Below are positions 1 through 9,344 of a DNA stretch of 64,000 nucleotides, piece after piece (the stretch's first letter is position 1; each line of letters opens with the position of its first letter). Origin of the DNA: Saprospiraceae bacterium UBA7687. GTDB lineage: Bacteria; Bacteroidota; Bacteroidia; Chitinophagales; Saprospiraceae. Location: assembly GCA_002482845.1 (NCBI GenBank), contig DLGT01000017.1, positions 6,477 through 70,476 on the forward strand, read 5' to 3'. The position numbers were made by a program, and so were the translations under genes. The notes below the pieces were generated by a model, which was not told where the DNA came from, did no database searches, and saw nothing but the letters and a program-made list of their open reading frames with translations.

Positions 1-1266
1 TACGACTACATTTAGTTGGCTGTTGAGCATATCATTTTGTGATGTCAACAATCGGTCCAATGGCAAGATATTTTCGTTGTATTGGTTGAGATTTTTCTGA
101 TAAGTATCTTCTTTAAGATCCGCAATGGATTTAAAATTGGACCATTGTTTCTGAGCTTTTTCGTACTCTAAAGCCAATTGTTGATCTTTACTTTTTGTTT
201 CATTTTGAATATGCACTTCGTTATTGGCAAGGGTTTGCAATTGATATTTTTTGTTTTTAATGGACGAAAGTCGCTGCACTGTGGGCAAGTCCCACCCTAT
301 TTTCAGCCCAATAAAGTTGTAATGTATGCCTGTGGAATTATTGGCAAAAAAGAAATCATTGCTTAGATTTTGCTAGTTGAGCGACGATGTGAATGAAAGT
401 GTGGGATAATATTGATGTTGGAGTACTTTGATATCTTGGTGCAACATTTTGGACTGTAACATGGCATTTTTATATTGGATATTACCAGAAATAGGGACAG
501 GTACATTGTCTAGAACATAGTTAAGTAAATCTTCTTCCACCGCAGGTTTCCATTTGTTTTCCAGAAAAAGCGATAGTATATTTTTCTGGAGACTGATATT
601 GTATTCCAACTGTTCCAACTTATCTTGTAGGGCGATCAGATTGACTTCAGCTTCGTTGACATCTTGTTTTCTGATGATTCCTTCCTGATATCGATCAGTG
701 ACTTTAGCTTTGATTTGCGTAGCGATCTCGATATTTTTGGCCAATACAACTCGCTGATTTTTGAGCGAAACGATGTTATAATATGTTGCATTTACACTTT
801 CGTAAAGAGTCATTTCATTGAGTAGGTTTTGACTTTCCGTAAGTTGTTGATTGATTTTAGCCGACTTTATCTGTGAGATAGCTGATAGATTGAAGATATC
901 AAACTGTGGCTGTAGTGAAAGTAAAGCATTGTACTGCTGCCCGAAAGTCACTTCTCTAAATGTACCAGCAGGACCACCAAAAATCTCAGCAGGTATGAAG
1001 TTGTTTTGCAGTCGGGTATTGTCTAACATTGTAAACGAAACAGGCATCCGTGGATTAATGATGTTGCCGATAGCTGTCTTTCGTGCCAATTCTGCTAGTT
1101 CTGACTGAATGGCTGCATTTTTAAACAAAGTATTGCTTTGTTTGACATCTTTCCATACTTCTTCTAGTGATGTGTAGTTTTTCACATCTTGTGACACTCC
1201 TATAGATACTATACAAAATGTGAAAACAAACAGCATAAAGGATTTATAAAAATAAGATTTATACAT
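1..1266 (-). pseudogene. TolC-family outer membrane efflux protein, interrupted by an in-frame TAG; runs off the window edge
   Basis: Outer membrane channel of a tripartite efflux pump. The intact N-terminal part (297 residues) has a signal peptide, the Leu/Gln-rich helical pattern of TolC proteins and the motif SALYR-like regulator gene just upstream. Reading stops at a TAG at 373-375, right after a strand ending TSSLN. In the same frame the next 124 codons to position 1 contain no stop and continue as a typical TolC half, with helical segments such as EYEKAQKQWSNF and LPLDRLLTSQNDML. A Tyr codon changed to TAG by one base would explain it. TAG ends other genes here, so recoding is unlikely. 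I infer a nonsense mutation or a sequencing error. The membrane fusion and pump genes probably lie beyond position 1. Confidence 0.85.
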
Positions 1267-1270
1267 GATA

Positions 1271-1861
1271 TTATTTAGCGTTTTGAGTTACCAATGTAAA
1301 AAAGTCGTCGATCATTTGGTTGCCTTCTTTGACCAAATCAAATGAAAATTTGAGTGTTTTCCACTTAAACATCGTCAGTCTGAATCCACCCATTAGAAAA
1401 TGAATTAATGTTTCCTGAGGTAGCACCGGTTCAATGTTTCCATTAGTAATACATTTGCTGACTAGTTCATTGATGATTTGTATTTTGTACAAAAACATCT
1501 TGATGATCTGATTGCGCATACCTTCGCTTTCGTCTATCAGCCCGTCAGAGAGTACCACGATGACAAAATGGGGATTATCCCTAAAATATCGGAACTGAGA
1601 ATCAAATATCTGTACCAATTTAGCCTTAGCATCCACATCTTGCGCTAGGATAGGTTCGAATCTTTCTTGGATATTTTGATACAAATATTCCAACATAAGC
1701 ACAAGAATATCGTCTTTACTTTTGAAATGACGGTACAATGCACTCTCTACAAATCCCATCTCAGCTGCTAGTGTCTTGACTGTAAGACCCGACAACCCTT
1801 TGCTAGCGAGAAGCTTTCCAGCTGCTTGAATGATTTCTAATTGGCGATCTGTGATACTCAT
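1271..1861 (-). CDS. TetR/AcrR-family transcriptional regulator
   Basis: DNA-binding repressor, 196 residues, the usual size for the family. The N-terminal helix-turn-helix covers about residues 8-55 and shows TVKTLAAEMGFVESALYRHF, a classic TetR signature. The C-terminal ligand domain is helical and unspecific. It ends 4 bp before the start of the tolC-like gene, so the two are one operon; regulators in this position usually repress their own efflux genes and are released by the pump substrate. An imperfect palindrome just upstream (1874-1891) is the likely operator. The effector cannot be told from sequence. Confidence 0.9.
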   Translation of the reverse strand: MSITDRQLEIIQAAGKLLASKGLSGLTVKTLAAEMGFVESALYRHFKSKDDILVLMLEYLYQNIQERFEPILAQDVDAKAKLVQIFDSQFRYFRDNPHFVIVVLSDGLIDESEGMRNQIIKMFLYKIQIINELVSKCITNGNIEPVLPQETLIHFLMGGFRLTMFKWKTLKFSFDLVKEGNQMIDDFFTLVTQNAK

Positions 1862-1873
1862 AAATATATCGTG

Positions 1874-1891
1874 TGTGAATGTTCACTCACA
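1874..1891. promoter_or_regulatory. Probable TetR operator
   Basis: An 18-bp dyad, TGTGAATGT/TCACTCACA, with 7 of 9 positions symmetric, lies 13 bp upstream of the TetR start codon. TetR-family repressors usually bind such dyads over their own promoter. Assignment to this regulator is inference from position. Confidence 0.5.
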
Positions 1892-1979
1892 TGTAACATT
1901 AATAAGGTATTAAAAGTTTTATTTTGTAATAATTACTTTTTGAGAGTGTTGTTAAATGATAAAAGTCGTGACTATTTTA

Positions 1980-1987
1980 TACATTTG
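1980..1987 (+). promoter_or_regulatory. Bacteroidota -7 box (TACATTTG)
   Basis: Exact match to TAnnTTTG, 72 bp upstream of the 2060 start codon. No TTTG is seen at the 19-bp spacing, so only the -7 element is supported. Confidence 0.4.
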
Positions 1988-2059
1988 CCACAAGAAAGTT
2001 AGGTCAACTAAATTATGGTATAATAACTAATTTGCTTACAATAAATAACTTAAATTAAT

Positions 2060-3007
2060 ATGCTTAAAAATAGGTTAGAGATTAATATGAAACTAAACAT
2101 TATCATGTTGTTATTATTTTTTAAATGTACAGCAGTGAGCCAAAATACATTTAATGAAGTAATTGCCATTGAACTTTGTGATAAAATCAAAAAATGTGTT
2201 ACAAGTAATTTGGATAAAAAGGATAATGTTGAAATTTGTCTAAATCAATTCGAAAAAGAATTCAAAGAAATTGAAAAATTACCTCCTAATGTACAAAATC
2301 AATTTATGAATTTTTTTGCGGCTAATTGCTTGGAAAAATTAGCATCTTCTGTTGTTAAAGTTGACAAAAAAGAAGTAAAAAAAGAGAATTCACATCCAAT
2401 TAGTAATGAGAACTGCGAAAAATTCTTTCATTTAGAACCAGTCACAATGAATGTTTTGTACGAAAAAATAGATAACGAGTTAGAATTTGCAGCCATTAAC
2501 TTAGATTCTGACTCTTTGTCAATAAAGTCAACTCAAGGTAAAATAATAAAAAATAGTAAACAAGGGTTATTTATTAATGGGCTTACACCCGGTATAGTAG
2601 ATGTTGAAATAGAACAAAAGTTTAAACATAAAAAATTCTTCAAAGTAAAAGAACTTCCAATTCCTAATTTTTCATTTAAGGAATTTGAAAATTATTCTTT
2701 ATCTAAAAAAGATTTGATAAAAATAGGTGAGGTGTTTGGTTTTCTATTAGATTTTGATTTTCCAATATATATTAAGATAGATTCCTTTGAAATTATTTTA
2801 ATAAATAAAGATAAGAATATTAATACATTTATTAATTATGGGAATAAAATTTCAAAAGAATGTACTAATGAAATTAAAAATTTAGATGCAGGAGATTTAA
2901 TAGCTATAAAAGATATAGAGTATTCCTACTATCAAAGAGATTTTAATAATTTAAACTTTTTAAAAAATGGAGTCGCTCAAAATGTTGTTTATTTCATTGA
3001 AGAATAA
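2060..3007 (+). CDS. Secreted protein of unknown function
   Basis: 315 residues, not recognised. A signal peptide is visible from the second Met (residue 10, MKLNIIMLLLFFKCTAVSQ), which is probably the true start at 2087. The mature part is Lys/Asn/Ile-rich with a Cys-containing N-terminal third (KIKKCVT, EICLNQF, AANCLEKL, NENCEKFF) that could form disulfides in the periplasm. The 3' half is very AT-rich compared with neighbours, which may point to transfer or weak constraint. No known domain is evident. It stands alone with its own likely promoter. Confidence 0.6.
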   Translation: MLKNRLEINMKLNIIMLLLFFKCTAVSQNTFNEVIAIELCDKIKKCVTSNLDKKDNVEICLNQFEKEFKEIEKLPPNVQNQFMNFFAANCLEKLASSVVKVDKKEVKKENSHPISNENCEKFFHLEPVTMNVLYEKIDNELEFAAINLDSDSLSIKSTQGKIIKNSKQGLFINGLTPGIVDVEIEQKFKHKKFFKVKELPIPNFSFKEFENYSLSKKDLIKIGEVFGFLLDFDFPIYIKIDSFEIILINKDKNINTFINYGNKISKECTNEIKNLDAGDLIAIKDIEYSYYQRDFNNLNFLKNGVAQNVVYFIEE

Positions 3008-3144
3008 TCTGTATTATAAAATATTTTTGAGTTTGGTTTTAGAAATAAGAATTTTGAGTATTTAATTGATAAAATTTCAAATACTCTTATCATAAATTAT
3101 CACAAATATAAACCATTAACCATTAAAACCCAAGAAATACAAAC

Positions 3145-3849
3145 ATGAATTCCTTAGCCTATAAATTACCTTTTTGTTTTCTTATTATACCATTCCTATT
3201 CAATTCTACCACCCAAGCTCAAAAATGGAATTTAGGTGCTCATCTCGGCGTTACATCATCAAAGATGCTTTGGACTGATAAATATGAAGGTGCAAAATAT
3301 TTCTTAGCCATTCCTTATCCTGAAACACAATTCAGGCAGTCATTTAGTGTAGGTTTATCTGCTGACTATAACTATAATGAAAAATTTTATAGTCCTTTTC
3401 ACTTTGACATTTATAACAAAAGATTTTCCATAAGCACTCGTGGACTCGTACAAACAATCGATGAAAATGGGCAATTACTGTATATACAATCAGATTACTT
3501 AGATTATAGATTTACCCAAATGGCATTATCTGGTGGGATTGGTTATTTGTTTATAACTCAATTAGGAATTGAAATACAACCATACATTCATGTAAGTCTA
3601 ACGGAACAACAAATAAAAGTAGGTGAAGTCATTGACTGGCAAAAAGATGATGGTTTTCAACAAGGTTACGATTTTGGTATTTCTGGATACATCCGTGGTA
3701 ATTTTAACAAATTTTATCTGAAAGCTGGATATCAGTATGGAATTAGGGAGATTGCGGAGTATAGTGTGGTAGATGCACAAGGTGGCTCACTTGGGAAATT
3801 TCCAATCAGAAACACTATGTTTTTATTTTTAATGGGATATCAGTTTTAG
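3145..3849 (+). CDS. Outer membrane beta-barrel protein
   Basis: 234 residues with a signal peptide ending in TTQAQ. The mature protein alternates aromatic and polar residues in short strands (NLGAHLGVTSS, FSVGLSADYNYN, FNKFYLKAGYQYG) and ends in the aromatic strand FLFLMGYQF, all typical of the PorT-like/OMP_b-brl barrels of Bacteroidota. The family is placed in the outer membrane; the role of this member is unknown. It belongs to a run of four same-strand genes of which two are barrels. Confidence 0.75.
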   Translation: MNSLAYKLPFCFLIIPFLFNSTTQAQKWNLGAHLGVTSSKMLWTDKYEGAKYFLAIPYPETQFRQSFSVGLSADYNYNEKFYSPFHFDIYNKRFSISTRGLVQTIDENGQLLYIQSDYLDYRFTQMALSGGIGYLFITQLGIEIQPYIHVSLTEQQIKVGEVIDWQKDDGFQQGYDFGISGYIRGNFNKFYLKAGYQYGIREIAEYSVVDAQGGSLGKFPIRNTMFLFLMGYQF

Positions 3850-3922
3850 GTTTGTTGTGGCGTAAATTACAACATCATGCGCTTACCTTGTAAATTCATA
3901 CTGCCATTTTTAAAAATTACCA

Positions 3923-3930
3923 TATCTTTG
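3923..3930 (+). promoter_or_regulatory. Bacteroidota -7 box (TATCTTTG)
   Basis: Exact match to TAnnTTTG, 71 bp before the lipoprotein start codon at 4001. Confidence 0.45.
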
Positions 3931-4000
3931 TAAAGTAAAATATTTTTAACTGGCCAAAAGAATAGTTCTACCACACTTAACCACTAAAATTCTAAAACTC

Positions 4001-4516
4001 ATGATTACAAAAAATTCAATTTGGATGTTCGTTATTCTCATATCATTTAATTGTTCCAACCCTGGTGAAAATAGAGACACAAGCACCAGAAGACCGGAAT
4101 ATTTTAATGAATTTACCGTTGGTGATGTCCAGTATAATCAAAAAGTAGAATTCCCAAAATACGGAATGGGTACTTACAAATCATACGTACTCTTACTAGA
4201 ACCCTACAAAGGAATCCACCTTACTAATGAGTTTAGCGATGACCAAAGCGAAATATTTTGGGACTTTCCTGGGATAACGGAATCCACCATCACAGAAAAT
4301 AGACTTACCTTCCAAATGATGAAAGATGTCTTTACGATCGATGTTTCAGATGTAGATGCACCTAAACTTATCTCCAAAGTTACTACAAATACTGTAGATT
4401 TAAATAGTCTCAGTCCTTATAAACTTAATGGTTCGTTTGAATGCGTAGACCCTTCTAAAGGATATATTAAAAACTGGATAGTAGAAGATGTTTTCGATCC
4501 AAAATGCTGGAAATAA
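4001..4516 (+). CDS. Putative lipoprotein of unknown function
   Basis: 171 residues. The N-terminus is a short hydrophobic stretch ending in a lipobox (ISFNC, Cys at about residue 18), so the protein should be lipid-anchored in the envelope. The rest is predicted beta-rich without a domain I recognise. It is followed after 36 bp by a barrel gene on the same strand and may be co-transcribed with it from the promoter at 3923. Confidence 0.6.
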   Translation: MITKNSIWMFVILISFNCSNPGENRDTSTRRPEYFNEFTVGDVQYNQKVEFPKYGMGTYKSYVLLLEPYKGIHLTNEFSDDQSEIFWDFPGITESTITENRLTFQMMKDVFTIDVSDVDAPKLISKVTTNTVDLNSLSPYKLNGSFECVDPSKGYIKNWIVEDVFDPKCWK

Positions 4517-4552
4517 AACCGAAACAATTCTTAATTATAAAAACTAAATTTT

Positions 4553-5221
4553 ATGAAATTTCATATTTCTCCTTTTATCATGATTACCTTCATGATGCAC
4601 TTATCACAAGGTATTATTTGCCAAAATGAGCTTAGTGATTTTTATTTAAAAGATAAGGTCGGGATTACAGTGTCATCTTTTCTGAATAATTATCAAGCAG
4701 TACAATTTAATTTTGCAAAGGGAATTAAAGAAAATATGGACTTCAATACAGAGCTGGGTTATATCTATCGTGCAGAAAATAGAGAAGACTGCAAAGGTTT
4801 CAGAATACGCGTTCAACCTAGATTTAGAATCAGTCAGAATCCTACCAAATTCAGGGCATATGTCTCGCCTTTATTTCAATATCGATACACCCATTCAACA
4901 GTAGAAAATATTTTCAGTCGATTTGATGGCGCTTATTTTCAACAAATCACACACACAGAAGTCAATAATATGTTTAGTGTGGGAGCGATGTTGGGAAGGT
5001 TTTTTAGATTGAGTGATCATATGTATATAAATTGGGCCATTGGTTTTGGATTGAATTTTGCTAAAATAAGTTTCCCTGATGTTCCACCTGATGCTAAATG
5101 GCAAGCGGAGTTTAAAGATATATTTTTTTTGTCTGACGATGCATATGATTACCAAGACGAAGGCAATTACGGTTCATTTTTATTGATTTATCACGTTAAT
5201 ATCTTTTACAAGTTTAATTAA
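4553..5221 (+). CDS. Outer membrane beta-barrel protein
   Basis: 222 residues. A signal peptide (MKFHISPF to IICQ) is followed by amphipathic strands such as AVQFNFAKGI, FNTELGYIYRA, FRIRVQPRFRI and FRAYVSPLFQYRY, and the protein ends in an aromatic strand, HVNIFYKFN. This fits a small outer membrane barrel of about eight to ten strands. The specific function is unknown. It sits directly downstream of the lipoprotein gene. Confidence 0.65.
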   Translation: MKFHISPFIMITFMMHLSQGIICQNELSDFYLKDKVGITVSSFLNNYQAVQFNFAKGIKENMDFNTELGYIYRAENREDCKGFRIRVQPRFRISQNPTKFRAYVSPLFQYRYTHSTVENIFSRFDGAYFQQITHTEVNNMFSVGAMLGRFFRLSDHMYINWAIGFGLNFAKISFPDVPPDAKWQAEFKDIFFLSDDAYDYQDEGNYGSFLLIYHVNIFYKFN

Positions 5222-5370
5222 TTGTTTTGAAAATTTAATACATCTAAAAACCTATCTACCATCTTTCAAAACTGACTCATGTCATTATGAACCATAATTC
5301 TCGTCATACCACGAAAGACAACCGTCCTATACTTTTGCTTTATCATTCATTACAATTAAACACACAAAAG

Positions 5371-5760
5371 ATGACAAAGCAAAATAGTATCTATCTTTCA
5401 GATTTACATTTCGAGCACAAACAATGGAATAGTGAGCTCATGTTCTGGAAAGACGAAATCGCAACGTTTGAACACAGACTCGAAGAGATTGTAAGTAGAT
5501 ATACTTCAAAAGACGTTTTATCCAAACTTGAGCACTTTCAAAATCAATTGATACTTCATGGTAACGCAATTACATACTTACTCAAAGACATCAAAACGCA
5601 TGAAAAAGAGCTAAGTCAATTTGCATTGGAACATCCAGTGGCAATAGACCATGTCAGGTTTGACGATCATACCGGACTGCGTACAAAGATGGAAACTCAA
5701 CGAGAATTATACATTGAAATGAAAAAACTGTTTTTTGATTTCGTGTCTAAATCTATGTAA
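5371..5760 (+). CDS. Small helical cytoplasmic protein of unknown function
   Basis: An open frame begins at 5287, but the Met at 5371 (MTKQNSIYLSDLHFEH) is the more likely start because the earlier 28 codons look unstructured; that gives 129 residues. No signal peptide. The sequence is almost all alpha-helix with heptad-like Leu/Ile spacing (FEHRLEEIVSRY, HEKELSQFALEH), suggesting a coiled coil or four-helix bundle. It is not a family I can name. A strong terminator follows at 5791. Confidence 0.6.
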   Translation: MTKQNSIYLSDLHFEHKQWNSELMFWKDEIATFEHRLEEIVSRYTSKDVLSKLEHFQNQLILHGNAITYLLKDIKTHEKELSQFALEHPVAIDHVRFDDHTGLRTKMETQRELYIEMKKLFFDFVSKSM

Positions 5761-5790
5761 ACCATATGTAAGTCGAAAATCATGGAGTTT

Positions 5791-5834
5791 AAAGCCATTG
5801 TTCATTCTTATTTGAACTATGGCTTTTATTTTTG
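5791..5834 (+). terminator. Rho-independent terminator
   Basis: A 14-nt arm (AAAGCCATTGTTCA) pairs with TGAACTATGGCTTT across an 8-nt loop with one T-T mismatch, followed by TTATTTTT. It ends the helical-protein gene. Confidence 0.75.
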
Positions 5835-5840
5835 AAACTT

Positions 5841-5921
5841 GAGTCCAATCCGAAAACACAACTTGATTGAAAATCAAGATTTTTCATTTTATTTGAAGAA
5901 AAGACTTTTCGGATTAGATAC
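5841..5921. repeat. Short inverted-repeat element, diverged member (copy D)
   Basis: An 81-bp element with ends GAGTCCAATCCGAAAA and TTTTCGGATTAGATAC, matching the ends of the elements at 44720, 51287 and 52433 at 14/16 and 12/16 positions against copy B. Its interior keeps a small dyad around TTGATTGAAAATCAAG. It lies between two convergent gene ends. Confidence 0.5.
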
Positions 5922-5936
5922 AAGCTTGATAATACT

Positions 5937-8429
5937 TTATTTTCTTGAAGCTCTAACCCAAATCTTATAACCTTCCACCCAAAGTACGCCTACAAAAGAT
6001 GTCACAAGACACAACCCTAAATGATACATACTTAAACCTTGTAAGCCAAAAATCCGCTGAACTGGGGGAAAATAAATAGACATACTTAAAACAGCCAAAG
6101 AAACAACTATGACCAAAGGTATCAAATTGTTTTTGTACTTGATCGTTGTCAATACAGAGTAAAAAAATGATCTATTGACCAATGTCAAAAAAACATTACT
6201 TAATATCAAAGTTGTAAATATAATTGTTCTCACCAAAGACAACTCACCTCCATCTGACATAAAATAATATCCTAACCCTAAACAAGCACTAGTGATCACA
6301 AGTCCTTGTATGATACTGATGAACAATTCTTTGAATGAGAAAAAGTCTGTGGTCATTTTCCGTGGAGATTTAGACATAGAATTCTTTTCTATAGGTTCAT
6401 TTTCAAATATAATGGAACAAGTCGGACCCATGATCAATTCCAAAAATATAACATGGATAGGCGTAAATATATCGGTGTACATCCATCCTAAGATCAAAGG
6501 CATCGTCACTACCAAAATGATCGGAATATGAATAGAAATAATATACCTGATTGCTTTCTTTAAGTTTTCATAGATTTTTCTTCCCAAAGCGACAGCTTCT
6601 ACCATGTGTGATAAATCATCGTCCATTAATATCAAAGAAGCAGCAGATTTTGCAACATCACTACCTGTATTTCCCATAGCAATCCCTATATGCGCTGCTT
6701 TTAATGCAGGACCATCATTTACTCCATCACCTGTCATGGCGACTACTTCGCCATTTGATTTTAATGCATTGATGACCCTCAGTTTTGCGTCTGGAAACAT
6801 GCGCGCGTAAACATTTACAGCTCCTATCTTGCTTTTTAGGTCATCGTCTGTCATATCTATGATTGCTTCACCTGTGAGGACAAGGTCAGCTTTTAAAATA
6901 CCAACTTCTTTAGCAATAGCAACTGCTGTCCCTGCATGATCACCAGTAATCATTTTGACAGATATGCCTGCCTTATTAAACGCAGCTAAAGTTTTTACAA
7001 TGTTGTGTTTAGGTGGATCATAGAAAGCTACAAGTCCTAAAAAACAAAATGAAATATCTTGCTGAACTTCAGGTAAGTCTTCTATTTCCATTCCAGACTT
7101 GCCTACCCCTAGGACTCTGTATCCTTTTGTAGCAAGATCAGATGTTACTTGCAAAATTTGTTTTTTTTGATCATCAGTCAAATCTGATATATCCAACACA
7201 CCTTCTACACTACCCTTAACCGCTACGATTTGATTATGGTCTTTATCGCTATACACGTGCGTCATGACAGGTGGTTTTCCTGACAAAGGATACTCTCTGA
7301 CCATTTTAAAACAAGGTCTATTGTCATCTTTATAGACTTGAGCATAAACATCATGAATTGATTTTTCCATAGCATCAAATGGTGCTATTTCAGAAGCCCA
7401 CATAGCATATTCGAGTACTTCAGATGGAGAATTTGTATTCGAATTATATTCAAGCAATTGATCTTTGGCAAAGTCATAAATGGTCGCAAGCTGCATCTTA
7501 TTTTCTGTCAATGTACCTGTTTTGTCTGTACATATGACTGTTGCTGCACCTAGTGTTTCTACAGTCATTGGACTTCGTGCAATCACTTTCTTTTTGTAAA
7601 GATGGTATGCACCCAAAGCCATGAATGTACTAAAAGCGACAGGGATTTCTTCTGGCAACACAGACATTGCAAGTGTGAGACCCTTTAAAAGACTTTCTAA
7701 GACATCGCCATCTTTGACATAATTTAAGATCCAAACCACCAAAAACGCGATGGAACCGAATATCACCATTGTTTTGATAAACTTGGAAATTTGTAGTTGA
7801 AGTGGTGTTTTTTCAGTCTCGATATTATCTATACTACTTCCTATCTTGCCCAATAAACTTGTCTTACCTACTGCTGTAACACGAGCAGTGCATGAACCAG
7901 AAACAACAAGTGTACCACAGAACAGTTGATTTGTTCCTTCATCTAGATTTTTAAAAATAGGAAGTGATTCGCCCGTCATGATACTTTCGTTAACAGAAAA
8001 ATCATTTTGCTGAAGTAAAATGGCGTCTGCAGGAACTATATTTCCATCTTCAATCGTGAAAACATCATCTACCACTAATTCTTCTACGGGTAACATTTGT
8101 TTTTTACCAGATCGGAATACAAAGATTGTTGGGTCAGCTAGCTTTTTGAGTGAATTGACTGCTTTTCGACTTTTATTTTCTTGAAACAAGGATATTCCTG
8201 AAACGAATAATAAGGCAAATATCATGACCAATCCTTCCGTAAATTCTCCTAAAACAAAATATAAGATCGCTGTCAATACTAGAATAAGAAACAATGGTTC
8301 CAGGATGATTTCTTTTATTGTAGACCAAAATTCGCTTTTATCATCGTCAGCCAATTTGTTAGCACCAAAAGTTTTTCTGTTATTTTGTACTTGCTCATCA
8401 TTGAGTCCTGTGTAAACTTCATCCTTCAT
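5937..8429 (-). CDS. Cation-translocating P-type ATPase (P2-like, probably Ca2+)
   Basis: 830-residue ion pump of the inner membrane. Seen in order: N-terminal cation-ATPase region (YTGLNDEQV), first two membrane helices near 45-85, TGES actuator loop near 151, the membrane motif LPEEIPV near 260, phosphorylation site CTDKTGTLT near 302, the hinge TGDGVNDGPALK near 565, and a C-terminal membrane domain with about six helices. Length and helix layout match P2-type Ca2+/H+-like pumps. PEEIP replaces the PEGLP of well-studied Ca2+ pumps, so the ion is not certain. It is a single-gene unit with a -7 box at 8461. Confidence 0.93.
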   Translation of the reverse strand: MKDEVYTGLNDEQVQNNRKTFGANKLADDDKSEFWSTIKEIILEPLFLILVLTAILYFVLGEFTEGLVMIFALLFVSGISLFQENKSRKAVNSLKKLADPTIFVFRSGKKQMLPVEELVVDDVFTIEDGNIVPADAILLQQNDFSVNESIMTGESLPIFKNLDEGTNQLFCGTLVVSGSCTARVTAVGKTSLLGKIGSSIDNIETEKTPLQLQISKFIKTMVIFGSIAFLVVWILNYVKDGDVLESLLKGLTLAMSVLPEEIPVAFSTFMALGAYHLYKKKVIARSPMTVETLGAATVICTDKTGTLTENKMQLATIYDFAKDQLLEYNSNTNSPSEVLEYAMWASEIAPFDAMEKSIHDVYAQVYKDDNRPCFKMVREYPLSGKPPVMTHVYSDKDHNQIVAVKGSVEGVLDISDLTDDQKKQILQVTSDLATKGYRVLGVGKSGMEIEDLPEVQQDISFCFLGLVAFYDPPKHNIVKTLAAFNKAGISVKMITGDHAGTAVAIAKEVGILKADLVLTGEAIIDMTDDDLKSKIGAVNVYARMFPDAKLRVINALKSNGEVVAMTGDGVNDGPALKAAHIGIAMGNTGSDVAKSAASLILMDDDLSHMVEAVALGRKIYENLKKAIRYIISIHIPIILVVTMPLILGWMYTDIFTPIHVIFLELIMGPTCSIIFENEPIEKNSMSKSPRKMTTDFFSFKELFISIIQGLVITSACLGLGYYFMSDGGELSLVRTIIFTTLILSNVFLTLVNRSFFYSVLTTIKYKNNLIPLVIVVSLAVLSMSIYFPPVQRIFGLQGLSMYHLGLCLVTSFVGVLWVEGYKIWVRASRK

Positions 8430-8460
8430 GCCTATTGTATTAAGATGGTAAAGATACCAA

Positions 8461-8468
8461 CAAAAATA
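8461..8468 (-). promoter_or_regulatory. Bacteroidota -7 box (TATTTTTG) for the ATPase gene
   Basis: The minus strand reads TATTTTTG, an exact TAnnTTTG match, 32 bp before the ATPase start codon. No clear -33 element. Confidence 0.4.
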
Positions 8469-8576
8469 CTAGAAGTCAATAATACTAAGAAATGAAATTG
8501 TTTAACTAGAAAAATGAACGAATAAGAATCGTAGTTGGATTCTTGAAGAAAGTTTTTTTGGGTTAGAGAAAATAAA

Positions 8577-8724
8577 AAGGACTGTAAACCTCACTCATTA
8601 TACATCTTTATGTGTTTATGACTCTGAGCACAAGTTGGTACGGATCCTAGGCACCTTCAATTTCGGTTGTTGGGATGACCTCTTTGGGGATCTTTATGCT
8701 TGTGTTTTTTGGATTACAGTCCTT
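8577..8724 (-). ncRNA. Structured small RNA, 6S-like candidate
   Basis: No frame is open across this 511-bp gap. An 11-bp perfect closing stem (AAGGACTGTAA at 8577-8587 with its complement at 8714-8724) extends by two G-C pairs past one mismatch. Inside is a bubble with a hairpin on one arm (8590-8628), then a second stem (CACAAG 8629-8634 with CTTGTG 8699-8704) and a further stem (GGATCC 8642-8647 with 8688-8693). One long rod with a central bubble is the 6S RNA plan; a 6S variant is known in Bacteroidota. I favour the minus strand because its 3' end runs into UUUUUAUUUU and the bubble hairpin then lies on the 3' side, as in E. coli 6S. The family assignment is inference. Confidence 0.45.
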
Positions 8725-8940
8725 AATACTAGGATCTCAAAATAAAAAACTTCAACTTTTGTCGTTAGACGATGCAAACATAATACATAAACATATTATA
8801 ATAAAACATAATATGTATTATTTTGATATTTTTATTTTTCTCATATAATTTATTTAAATACATTGCTAATACAAGCAAACCTAACATACTGAATAACAAT
8901 ATATTAAAAACTACATATAAACAATAACATTAAAATAAAA

Positions 8941-9336
8941 TTATAAAATAGGTTTGATCAAATCCCATAGATTTCCATACAAATCTTCAAAAACTAGCAC
9001 TTCACCGTAAACTTCTTTTCTTCTTGGACGTATAATTTTTATTTTGTGATGCATTAATCTTCGGTAATCATCTTCAAAATCGTCTGTATATAAAAATAAA
9101 AACACCCTTCCTCCTGTTTGATTTCCTACCCTACTCTTTTGTTCATCACCTACTGCCTTAGCAAGTAACAAACTACAATTACCATTTCCTTTTGGTGCTA
9201 CAATAACCCATCTTTTTTGCTCGTTCAAGATTGTGTCTTCTACAAGTTCAAAACCTAACTTATTGACATAGAAATCTATAGCTTCATCATAATCATCTAC
9301 TACTAAAGCAATGTGCGCTAGATGTTGATTTGACAT
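8941..9336 (-). CDS. VOC (glyoxalase/bleomycin-resistance fold) family protein
   Basis: 131 residues, a single vicinal-oxygen-chelate domain made of two beta-alpha-beta-beta-beta halves. It begins with HIALVVDDYDEAIDFYVNKLG, the usual VOC start with the first metal-ligand His, and ends with LVFEDLYGNLWDLI, which holds the last Glu ligand. Members bind a divalent metal and act on diverse small molecules, so the substrate cannot be assigned. Only 8 bp separate it from the end of the large adhesin gene upstream on the same strand, so the two are probably co-transcribed, though a functional link is not obvious. Confidence 0.85.
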   Translation of the reverse strand: MSNQHLAHIALVVDDYDEAIDFYVNKLGFELVEDTILNEQKRWVIVAPKGNGNCSLLLAKAVGDEQKSRVGNQTGGRVFLFLYTDDFEDDYRRLMHHKIKIIRPRRKEVYGEVLVFEDLYGNLWDLIKPIL

Positions 9337-9344
9337 ATTCCTTA

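Noticed and set aside
851..1108. Plus-strand frame over the tolC-like gene
   Set aside because: Shadow of the coding strand without homology or start context; the same applies to other overlapping frames.
1..1266. Genome-wide stop-codon reassignment
   Set aside because: One break is TAG and the other TAA, and both codons end intact genes elsewhere in the window.
1650..1680. GGTTCGAATC resembling a tRNA T-loop
   Set aside because: Lies inside the TetR gene with no acceptor stem or anticodon arm around it.
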